Shown here in pieces: positions 23,853-31,211 of a stretch of DNA of 44,156 bases (its first letter is position 1; every line of letters begins with the position of its first letter). A model generated the notes under the pieces. It was given only the letters and a program-made list of their open reading frames with translations, was not told the DNA's origin and did no database searches. The stretch lies in the NCBI GenBank assembly GCA_019425045.1, contig JAHYYI010000017.1, positions 1-44,156 of the forward strand, given 5' to 3'. The position numbers were made by a program, and so were the translations under genes. This DNA comes from Collinsella sp. GTDB lineage: Bacteria; Actinomycetota; Coriobacteriia; Coriobacteriales; Coriobacteriaceae.

Positions 23853-24809
23853 CTACACCGTCCTGATGCGCGGGTTGATGAGCAGGTAGAGCATGTCAAC
23901 CACGATGTTGATGATGATGAAGGCAAGAGCAACGACGATAACGACGCCCTGAACCAGGTTCGCCTCGTTGCCCTGAACGCCCTGCAGAATCGCGGTGCCC
24001 ATGCCGGGGAGGTTGAAGATAACCTCGATGACGACGGCGCCGCCCATGAGGTAACCGATCTTAAGACCGAGGGTGGTGACCGGGGTGATCAGCGCATTGC
24101 GAAGAACGTTGATGCCGACGACGACCTTCTCGGGAACGCCGGCGCCGCGAGCCATACGGACATAATCCTTATCGAGCTCCTCGACCATGGCGGTACGCAC
24201 GATACGAGTCATCTGGCCCGTCAGCGGAAATGCCAAGGCGATAGCGGGCATGATCATACGTCCCAGATAGCCAGCCGGATTCGTGGTGAAGTGAGGCAGA
24301 GCACCCGATGCCGGAAGCACCTTAAGGTAGGAAGAGAACAGCAGGATCAACAGAACGGCAAGCCAGAACGACGGGGTTGCCAAGCCGGCGATGGAAAAGA
24401 CGCGGATCACTTGGTCCGGCCATTTGTCGCGATACAGTGCCGCGATGACGCCGAGTAAAAACGAAACGACCGCACCGATGGCAAGGCCGATGAAGGTCAG
24501 CTGCATCGTGACGGGCAGGGCCGTGGAGATGCGCTTGGCAACGGAGTTGCGAGCAGCACCATAGGTGCCCATGTCGCCATGGATCAAATCGCCCATATAG
24601 CGCACGTAGCGCACAGGCCAGGGGTCGTCCAGACCATACTTCTCATGGTACTCGGCAACCGCCTCGGGCGAGGCACCGTCACCCAACGCCGTGTAGGCGG
24701 GGTCGGTCTTGGAGAACGACATAAGGAAGAACACCAGGACGGTGACGCCCAATGCCATGATCGGCAGCGCCACAAGACGCCTTCCAATCAAACGTAGCAA
24801 GTTGTTCAC
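23853..24809 (-). CDS. Opp-family ABC transporter permease (OppB-like) of the sialic-acid module
   Basis: A 318-residue inner-membrane permease. The GTG start at 24809 is chosen because GGGGAG lies six bases before it and the product opens MNNLLRLIGRRLVALPIMALGVTVLVFFLM, a typical OppB first helix. Other marks are YGLDDPWPVRYVRYMGDLIHGDMGTY, EAA-like MARGAGVPEKVVVGINVLRNALI and NLPGMGTAI. Three bases separate it from the fusion gene. A hairpin at 24871-24904 separates it from the binding-protein gene upstream. Confidence 0.92.
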   Translation of the reverse strand: MNNLLRLIGRRLVALPIMALGVTVLVFFLMSFSKTDPAYTALGDGASPEAVAEYHEKYGLDDPWPVRYVRYMGDLIHGDMGTYGAARNSVAKRISTALPVTMQLTFIGLAIGAVVSFLLGVIAALYRDKWPDQVIRVFSIAGLATPSFWLAVLLILLFSSYLKVLPASGALPHFTTNPAGYLGRMIMPAIALAFPLTGQMTRIVRTAMVEELDKDYVRMARGAGVPEKVVVGINVLRNALITPVTTLGLKIGYLMGGAVVIEVIFNLPGMGTAILQGVQGNEANLVQGVVIVVALAFIIINIVVDMLYLLINPRIRTV

Positions 24810-24870
24810 GTTCTCTCCCCTTTCTTTTGTCGGTAGGACCAACTGGTATATGAGTACGGATACTCATTAC

Positions 24871-24904
24871 AAGACCCGAGCGACATCGAGGTCGCCCGGG
24901 TCTT
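24871..24904 (-). terminator. Intercistronic hairpin after the sialic-acid binding-protein gene
   Basis: A fourteen-base-pair stem (24871-24884 with 24891-24904, AAGACCCGAGCGAC, one G-T pair) with a six-base loop. The T-rich side is on the plus strand; on the minus strand only TTGTAATG follows. It is probably a partial terminator or stabiliser that keeps binding-protein levels high. The peptide-transporter operon has a hairpin at the same junction. Confidence 0.6.
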
Positions 24905-24966
24905 TGTTTCAACTATGAGGATACGGTCCCAACGACCGACATCCTGCATACAGACTCAAGCGAGTC

Positions 24967-26580
24967 TTACGCCTTGACGGTCGCAACGCCCCTGAAGGAC
25001 ATGCTCGTCGTGCCGATGCCCTTGAAGCCATCGAGGGCCTCGCCGTTGGGCGCAGTGGACGGATCGTCCCAGGAAGCGGAGACGGTCTTGACGTGGACAA
25101 CGGGGTACAGAACGGCGTTGTCGGCAATGATGTCGAAGCACTCGTTCCACTTCTTCTGCTGCTCATCGCCCTCAGCGGCAAGAGCCTCGTCCATGAGACC
25201 GTGGAGCTTCTGCCACTCAGCGGACTCCTTCCACGGGCAACGGGTCTGCATCCAGACGTTGTCGCCGTACCACCAGTTGAGCAGCAGGTCGGGGTCGGCG
25301 CCGAAGCAGGAAGGATCGCCAGGGGCAAGGAGGATATCGTAGGCCTCGCCGCCGTCGATGGCAGCGTAGGTGGCCGGCGAGGTATCGGTCTGGATGGTCA
25401 CATCGAAGCCGAGAGCGTCGAGGTCGTTCTTGACCTGGGCGGCCATGCCCTTAATCTGCTCGTTGTCGGTGGTGCGCAGGGTGATGGCACCCGGGGTGAT
25501 GCCAGACTCCTCGATGAGCTTCTTAGCCTTCTTGGCGTCGGTCTTGTACACCGTGGAAGCCTCATGATAGTTGGTGAAGCTCTTGGGCAGGTAGCAGCTG
25601 GCAGCGGTGGCAAGGCCGGCGAAGGTGTTGCTGACCATCTTCTCGGTGTCGAGCGCATACATGACAGCCTGACGGACCTTGACGTTGTTCCAAGGCTCCT
25701 TGGCGACGTTGAACATGATGAAGCGGGTGCCGAAACCCTGAACGTTATCGATCTTGCAGCCGGCGCTCTCGAGCTGGTCGACGGCGTCAGCGGTAACGAG
25801 CTCCATAACGAGCGTGGAGCCCTCCTGCTGAGCGGTAACGCGAGCGGTGGGGTCGGTCAGGATGCTGTACTGGATCTTCTTATCCTCAGCAGCATACTCA
25901 CCGTTGTACTCGGGGTTGGGAACCAGGGTGATCTCGGTATCGGAGATAGAGTCGTACATCCAGGGGCCGGAGCCGATCGGCTGCTTGGCGCGATCCTCCT
26001 CGGTCTGGGTGGCCGGGGTAACGCGGACGATGGCCAGACGATCCTTGAGCAGGGAGAAGTTGGGGACCTTGGTCTTGACCGTCACGGTGCTGGCGTCCTT
26101 GGCCTCGATGGACTCGAAGGGCTGGAAGAACGGAGCATAGGTAGCGGAAGCGGCGCAAGCGGTGTAGGAGGCAACGACATCGTCAGCGGTGACCTCGGTG
26201 CCATCGGAGAACTTGGCGCCCTTGCGGATGGTGACCTCGAAAGTGGTGTCGTCCACAGACTTGGGATCGTCGGTGGCGAGCTCGTTGAAGGTGCTGTAGT
26301 CGTGGTAATCGATGCCGTAGAGGCCCTCGACGACGTGCCAGTTAGCACCCAGGCCCACAGCGGAGCCGGTGCTGGCGGGATCGAAGCTGGACGGAGCGTA
26401 AGCGGAACCAGCGGTGATCACGCCGCCGCCACGGTTGGCGGAATCGGTGGAACCGGAAGCGGAACCCTCGTCGCTAGAGCTGCCACCGCAGCCGGTGAGA
26501 CCAAGCCCTGCGACAGCAGCGACGCTGCCGGTGAGGCCGAGGAACGAACGCCTGGACATACCCTTGTTGATGATGGCCAT
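24967..26580 (-). CDS. Substrate-binding lipoprotein (SBP family 5) of the probable sialic-acid transporter, Tat signal
   Basis: A 537-residue extracytoplasmic lipoprotein. Start ATG 26580 has AGGAG six bases upstream; an in-frame start five codons further up has no ribosome site. The N-terminus carries a full twin-arginine motif SRRSFLG (9-15) and lipobox LTGC (Cys31), followed by a Gly/Ser/Asp linker. Family-5 blocks are ATDDPKSVDDTTFEVTIRKGAKFSDGTEVTADDV, QPIGSGPWMYDS, and KEPWNNVKVRQAVMYALDTEKMV. It is the first gene of the nan operon. Annotation by family alone would say peptide; downstream nanA/nanK/nanE argue for sialic acid or a sialoconjugate. Confidence 0.88.
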   Translation of the reverse strand: MAIINKGMSRRSFLGLTGSVAAVAGLGLTGCGGSSSDEGSASGSTDSANRGGGVITAGSAYAPSSFDPASTGSAVGLGANWHVVEGLYGIDYHDYSTFNELATDDPKSVDDTTFEVTIRKGAKFSDGTEVTADDVVASYTACAASATYAPFFQPFESIEAKDASTVTVKTKVPNFSLLKDRLAIVRVTPATQTEEDRAKQPIGSGPWMYDSISDTEITLVPNPEYNGEYAAEDKKIQYSILTDPTARVTAQQEGSTLVMELVTADAVDQLESAGCKIDNVQGFGTRFIMFNVAKEPWNNVKVRQAVMYALDTEKMVSNTFAGLATAASCYLPKSFTNYHEASTVYKTDAKKAKKLIEESGITPGAITLRTTDNEQIKGMAAQVKNDLDALGFDVTIQTDTSPATYAAIDGGEAYDILLAPGDPSCFGADPDLLLNWWYGDNVWMQTRCPWKESAEWQKLHGLMDEALAAEGDEQQKKWNECFDIIADNAVLYPVVHVKTVSASWDDPSTAPNGEALDGFKGIGTTSMSFRGVATVKA

Positions 26581-26945
26581 GTCTTCTCCTATCAATAGAG
26601 AATCTTACCCGGGAGCGCCTAGACGTGCCCCCGCGCAACTTGCGGACGATATATACCTTACCTACCGACGAACCCAACTGAGGTGCCGCGCTCGGCGACC
26701 GATACATACATACGCTTGAACGGTATTTGCTACCGTTCACCGAATTCATTGACAAACGATTCGCCAGACAGTATGTATCGACGAGGTGAGATATCAGTCT
26801 TCGTCAACCCGCAGGATAGCAGGGTTGTTCACCATGGCTAGTCAAACGTTTTAGCGTTAATTAAACCCGAAATCGGCTGGTAATCGCCGTGAAATAAATG
26901 ATTGAAAATCACGCAATCATGTATATCAGTTGTTTAGAGGCGTGT
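26581..26945. promoter_or_regulatory. Control region of the sialic-acid operon (365 bases, gene-free)
   Basis: No gene is visible. On the minus strand TTGGGT and TATATA, 16 bases apart, lie ~60-95 bases before the binding-protein ATG and could be a promoter. Nested inverted repeats surround it: CGATACATAC (26700-26709) with GTATGTATCG (26771-26780), enclosing the operator-like palindrome at 26717-26739. TAAAACGTTT (minus strand, 26844-26853) resembles the gap upstream palindrome. Confidence 0.45.
26717..26739. promoter_or_regulatory. Operator-like perfect palindrome upstream of the nan operon
   Basis: TGAACGGTA and TACCGTTCA form a perfect nine-base inverted repeat around a five-base spacer. 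It is upstream of the candidate TATATA element, in the position of a regulator site. No regulator gene lies in the module; a GntR-, RpiR- or LacI-family protein encoded elsewhere could bind it. Confidence 0.55.
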
Positions 26946-28892
26946 TTAGTTTTCGGATTGCTTTGCCGCCGCCTCGGCGCGCTCGGCATTCCATGCAACG
27001 AGCGCCTCGTGAACCGCTTTGGCGACATCGGCAGGAATGCCTCGAACTTCCGCGATCTCTTGCTCGCTCGCCGCGCGCAAACGCTTCATCGAGCCAAAAT
27101 GGCGCATAAGGGCACGTTTTCTGGTGGGTCCCACGCCTGGAACGTCATCGAGTACCGAAACCGTCATGGCTTTATCGCGCAATTCGCGATGGAACGTGAT
27201 GGCAAAACGGTGCGATTCATCGCGCACCTGTTTAATTAGATAGAGCGACGCGGACCCGGTCGGCAGCACGACGGGAGTCTCGTCCCAAGGCACGAAAACC
27301 TCCTCATCGGCCTTTGCCAAGCCACAAACTGGTATATCGAGCCCAAGAGCCTCAAGTTGCTTGATCGCAGCGGTCAATTGCGGCTTACCGCCATCGACAA
27401 CGAGCAAATCGGGGCGCGAGCCAAAGCGCTCGTCGGCCATGCGCTCGGGAGCATAACGTCGTCCCAAAACCTCGGACATCGACACGAAGTCGTTTGCCTC
27501 GTCCAATTCGGCCTGAATTTTAAAACGACGATACTGACTCTTGTCGGCGCGCCCGTTGGTAAACACCACCATCGAGGCGACCGTAAAGGTGCCATGCAGT
27601 GTAGAGATATCGAAGCACTCGATACGCAACGGCGGCGATGGCAGCGCCAACGCACTTTCGAGCTCCAGGAGCGCTTGATTGGTGCGGTCGTCAGCGTACC
27701 CCGTTCGCATCATGTAGCGCATGAGGGCATGGCGCGCATTTTTGGATGCCATATCGAGCAGACGGTGCTTTTCGCCACGCTGCGGCCTATGGAGATGGCA
27801 GGAACGCTCACGCTTGCCCGCAAGCCACTCCCCCAGCGCTTCCGCATCCTCAAGCTCGACGGAAAGGTTGACCTCAGCTGGAATATCAGCCGTCTCGTCG
27901 TAATAGCGCTTAAGAAAGCCCGACTGGAGCTCTTCCTCGTCAACATCAAGACCCTTGTCGAGAATGAACTCGCAGGTGCGAACAGTTCGGCCCTCGCGAA
28001 CGACGAAGACGCAAGCGGCGGAGATGGTCTCCTCGCGATAGAAACCGATGACATCTATATCGACACTGGAGGGAAAAACGACTTGCTGACGATCGTCCAG
28101 ACCCCTGATGACCTCCAAACGACGTTTGACGCGTGCCGCGCGCTCAAAGTCGAGCGCCTCAGCGGCATCCGTCATCTCGGAGGTCAGCTCATCGACGACA
28201 TCCTTGCGATGGCCCGACAAAAAGCGCTCGACACGCTTGACGTTCTTGGCATAGTCTGCCGGGGAAATCGCGCCGACACACGCACCCGGGCCGCGCCCGA
28301 CATGGTAGTCAAAGCAGGGGCGCCCGTTTTGCGCGCAAATCATATTGACGATGTCTTCCTCGCCCTTGTGGGACTCGACGATACGGCGACAACGACGCCA
28401 CTCCGCACAGGATGCGGAGCAGATGGGGATAACCTTGCGCAGCGTATCTATCGTCTCACGTGCCGCGCGGCTATCGGTATAAGGTCCAAAATAGCGCGTT
28501 CCCGGCTTATGACGCTCACGCGTGTATTTGATAGCGGGATACAGGTCGCCCTTTGTAATGGCGATAAAGGGGTAGCTCTTGTCATCCTTGAGGTCGACGT
28601 TAAAGTACGGATGGTACTGACCAATCAAATTGCGCTCGAGCACCAACGCCTCGTGCTCGGTCTCCACCACGATATAGTCAAAGCTCGCCACCAGCTGCAT
28701 CATCAGCGGGATCTTCTGGCGCTCGTCCTGCAGCGTCACGTACTGACGCATACGGGCGCGCAGGTTTTTCGCCTTGCCCACGTAGATGACATCGCCCTTG
28801 GCATCCTTCCAAAGGTAGCATCCGGGCTGCGTGGGAACGCGCGAAACCTGCTCGGCAAGCGTTGGAATGTTGTCGTGACCGGCCACGCGCAC
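26946..28892 (-). CDS. uvrC: Excinuclease ABC subunit C
   Basis: A 648-residue nuclease making both incisions in nucleotide excision repair. The GIY-YIG domain is at ~18-95 (GCYLWKDAKGDVIYVGKAKNLRARMRQY). The cysteine patch is CSASCAEWRRC. The UvrB-interacting UVR motif is at ~205-240 (VVDELTSEMTDAAEALDFERAARVKRRLEVIRGL). The RNase H-like domain includes IECFDIS and LVVDGGKPQL, and the C-terminus carries tandem helix-hairpin-helix (PGVGPTRKRALMRHFGSMKRL). It starts with GTG 28892 immediately after the murJ TAG. In many Actinobacteria the next gene would be rapZ; here the nan module intervenes. Confidence 0.96.
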   Translation of the reverse strand: MRVAGHDNIPTLAEQVSRVPTQPGCYLWKDAKGDVIYVGKAKNLRARMRQYVTLQDERQKIPLMMQLVASFDYIVVETEHEALVLERNLIGQYHPYFNVDLKDDKSYPFIAITKGDLYPAIKYTRERHKPGTRYFGPYTDSRAARETIDTLRKVIPICSASCAEWRRCRRIVESHKGEEDIVNMICAQNGRPCFDYHVGRGPGACVGAISPADYAKNVKRVERFLSGHRKDVVDELTSEMTDAAEALDFERAARVKRRLEVIRGLDDRQQVVFPSSVDIDVIGFYREETISAACVFVVREGRTVRTCEFILDKGLDVDEEELQSGFLKRYYDETADIPAEVNLSVELEDAEALGEWLAGKRERSCHLHRPQRGEKHRLLDMASKNARHALMRYMMRTGYADDRTNQALLELESALALPSPPLRIECFDISTLHGTFTVASMVVFTNGRADKSQYRRFKIQAELDEANDFVSMSEVLGRRYAPERMADERFGSRPDLLVVDGGKPQLTAAIKQLEALGLDIPVCGLAKADEEVFVPWDETPVVLPTGSASLYLIKQVRDESHRFAITFHRELRDKAMTVSVLDDVPGVGPTRKRALMRHFGSMKRLRAASEQEIAEVRGIPADVAKAVHEALVAWNAERAEAAAKQSEN

Positions 28893-30575
28893 CTACTTGC
28901 GACGAAGCAGCGCCGAGACCTCGGGCATCTTAAGGACGACGGCAAGGCCAAAGGTAACAGCAAGCGAGACGACACCCGCAACGCAAACATAGCCAAGAGT
29001 AATCAGAATCGAGCCGCCAAGTGCCCCGACAAAGTGTTCAAGCGCCCACATGACGCCGGCGCCTGCGGCAGCACCCAGGCCACCGAGCAAAAGGCCAAAG
29101 AAACCGCCATGTAGGATAGATTTGACCTGAAGGCCACGCAGGCGACGACGCAGCCACCACAGCGAACAGCCGACCAAGATCACGTAGTCGACGACATACG
29201 AAAGCGCGATTGCCGGCATACCGAAGCCCAGCACAACGCCAAACAGCAGAACCGAGCCGGCCTGGCCGATGGCGGAATACAGGCAATAGCGGCTATAGGG
29301 CTTCATGTCGAGCAAGGCAGAGAAGCTCTTCTGCATCAACACGACCACGCCGTAGAGCGGCAGCGAGAACGCCAGGTAGACAAGGAACTCGGACACCAGC
29401 GCCACGCCGGATTCATCGAACTTGCCGGCACAGTAAATCATGTTGAGCGGACGCGCGAAGACAATCAGGTACAGCGCAAACGGAATCAGGAAGAACAGCA
29501 TCTGGGCGACGCCACGCGAAATGCCCGTGCGAACGCTGTCGTAATCCTTCTCCTGTGCGTCGTGAGAGAGCTCGGTATAGAGCGCCGTCGAAAGCGAGGC
29601 GGCAATCAGCGCGTAGGGCAGCGTGTACCACAGGCGCGCATAGGCGATGACGGAAGGGCCAGTCTCGGGCTGGACCACCAGCGCGGCAGCGTTGGTGATA
29701 GAAGTCGAGACAAACATGCACACCGTGGCGAGCAGCGTCGGGATACCGAGCGCAATCGTCTGGCGCAGCGCGGGGTCCTTAAAGTCGATATGGATATGGG
29801 GATGCACGCCGTGCTTGCCAAGCGCGGGAATCTGACATGCCATCTGAACAAAGACACCGAGGGTCGTACCGGCCGCAATCAAGATGATGCCGGCACGTTC
29901 GCCAAACTGTGCGGACACGGGCGCAAAACCCATAAAGCTCGCAATGACGATCACATTGTTGAGGACCGGGGCAAACGTCGACCAGAAGTAGTCGCGGTGT
30001 GCGTTGAGAACGCCCGAGAACACCGAACCCAAACCATAAAACAGAATCTGGATGGCAAAGAAACGGAACATGAACGCAGCGGTATCCATGCTGCCGCCGT
30101 CACCCGAAAGGAACGATTGCGTCCAGATAAAGCCCGGGGCGAACACGGTCCCCAGCAACGAAATGCCACCCAGCACCAAAAGCAGAATGCCGAGCAGGTT
30201 GCCCACGTACTCGTTCGAGGCCTCGCGACCCTGCTCACGCCTCACGCCCATGTACACGGGCAAAAACGCCGTCACGAGCATGCCGCCCATCACGAGTTCG
30301 TAGAGCATATTGGGCAGGTTGTTGGCGACCTGATAGGAGGACGAGAGTAGCGACATGCCGATAGCGGCCGCCATTGCCCACGTGCGGATAAAACCAGTGA
30401 CGCGAGACACGATGGTCAGGATGGTCATAAGCCCGGCGGAACGACCAACCGTGGAGTAGTCCGACGAGCCCATGTCGTCAGTGTCATCTCGCGATGAAGA
30501 AGCTTCGGATGAGGGTGTCTGAGGCGCAGATTCTTCTGCAAAATGAGCTCCGCGCTTCAATTCTTCCTGCGGCAT
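28893..30575 (-). CDS. murJ: Lipid II flippase MurJ
   Basis: A 560-residue inner-membrane protein of the MATE-like MOP fold that moves lipid II to the outer leaflet for peptidoglycan synthesis. A ~45-residue Ser/Asp/Glu-rich cytosolic extension precedes the first helix (STVGRSAGLMTILTIVSRVTGFIRTWAMA). The conserved blocks ANNLPNMLYELVMGGMLVTAFLPVY and VFSGVLNAHRDYFWSTFAPVLNN follow, and about 14 hydrophobic segments can be traced. The stop abuts the GTG of uvrC; the start lies three bases after the upstream ybaK stop, so all three are probably co-transcribed. Confidence 0.94.
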   Translation of the reverse strand: MPQEELKRGAHFAEESAPQTPSSEASSSRDDTDDMGSSDYSTVGRSAGLMTILTIVSRVTGFIRTWAMAAAIGMSLLSSSYQVANNLPNMLYELVMGGMLVTAFLPVYMGVRREQGREASNEYVGNLLGILLLVLGGISLLGTVFAPGFIWTQSFLSGDGGSMDTAAFMFRFFAIQILFYGLGSVFSGVLNAHRDYFWSTFAPVLNNVIVIASFMGFAPVSAQFGERAGIILIAAGTTLGVFVQMACQIPALGKHGVHPHIHIDFKDPALRQTIALGIPTLLATVCMFVSTSITNAAALVVQPETGPSVIAYARLWYTLPYALIAASLSTALYTELSHDAQEKDYDSVRTGISRGVAQMLFFLIPFALYLIVFARPLNMIYCAGKFDESGVALVSEFLVYLAFSLPLYGVVVLMQKSFSALLDMKPYSRYCLYSAIGQAGSVLLFGVVLGFGMPAIALSYVVDYVILVGCSLWWLRRRLRGLQVKSILHGGFFGLLLGGLGAAAGAGVMWALEHFVGALGGSILITLGYVCVAGVVSLAVTFGLAVVLKMPEVSALLRRK

Positions 30576-30578
30576 CGC

Positions 30579-31079
30579 TCAGTCCTCTCTCGTAATCGCG
30601 GCAACTGTCGCCCCGCAAAATGCAATTAAATCATCAGGTGCAAGCTCGAGCTGATAACCACGCTTGCCTCCCGAAATAAAAATGGTATCCCAAAGGACAC
30701 ATGTCTCATCAATGAGCGTCCGGTAGCGTTTTTTCATACCGACCGGACTGCAGCCGCCGCGAACGTAGCCAGTCGCCGCAAGCAAATCCTTCACATGCAT
30801 CATGGCCAAGGACTTCTCCCCCGCGGCACGCGCGGCGGACTTTAGATCGAGCTCGTCGGCAACAGGGATGCAGCACACGACGTGGTCGTTGGACGGCGTC
30901 ACGCAGACCAAGGTCTTAAATCCTTGACCGGGCTCCTCGCCAAGCTGCTCCGAAATCGCGACCCCCAGGCCCGCCGACTCATCACCATCGTCTTCGTACG
31001 TATGTAGAACATAGGAAATGCCGGCGCTTTCCAGCTCGCGCATCGCATTGGTTTTTGGCGTCTTTACAGCCTTTGCCAT
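30579..31079 (-). CDS. ybaK: Cys-tRNA(Pro)/Cys-tRNA deacylase YbaK/EbsC
   Basis: A 166-residue trans-editing enzyme removing Cys mis-attached to tRNA-Pro. Start ATG 31079 has GAAAGGA upstream and gives MAKAVKTPKTNAMRELESAGISYVLHTYEDD, the family N-terminus; upstream in-frame residues are not family-like. Motifs are FKTLVCVTPSNDHVVCCIPVADELDLKSAARAAGEKSLAMM, GYVRGGCSPVGMKK and the C-terminal FISGGKRGYQLELAPDDL. It is the first gene of a ybaK-murJ-uvrC string. Confidence 0.93.
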   Translation of the reverse strand: MAKAVKTPKTNAMRELESAGISYVLHTYEDDGDESAGLGVAISEQLGEEPGQGFKTLVCVTPSNDHVVCCIPVADELDLKSAARAAGEKSLAMMHVKDLLAATGYVRGGCSPVGMKKRYRTLIDETCVLWDTIFISGGKRGYQLELAPDDLIAFCGATVAAITRED

Positions 31080-31160
31080 GGCATATCCTTTCCCTCGCAT
31101 TCGGACGCAAGGATTAAGTATATGTCCAATTCGGCTGCATACGTCACTTCGACACAGCAA

Positions 31161-31191
31161 GCGCCATCGAATCACAAGGAGTCGATGGCGC
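31161..31191 (-). terminator. Hairpin downstream of uvrA
   Basis: A ten-base stem GCGCCATCGA/TCGATGGCGC with an 11-base loop, ~20 bases past the uvrA stop. No T-tract follows, so termination would need Rho or this is a 3' stabiliser. Confidence 0.5.
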
Positions 31192-31211
31192 CCATAAACT
31201 GAATCGCCTAT

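Noticed and set aside
20784..24458. A 1224-codon open frame on the plus strand opposite the sialic-acid transporter genes
   Set aside because: It is antisense to four well-supported genes, has no recognisable domain, and arises from high third-position GC. The same applies to the long plus-strand frames at 2929-4923, 6965-8632, 9282-11015, 11583-12908, 25093-26598 and 27357-29114.
21006..26580. Annotating the second Opp-type transporter simply as a peptide importer
   Set aside because: Family membership allows it, but the operon continues into esterases, nanA, kinase and nanE, and fused Opp-type sialic-acid transporters are known. Sialic acid is the better inference, though unproven.
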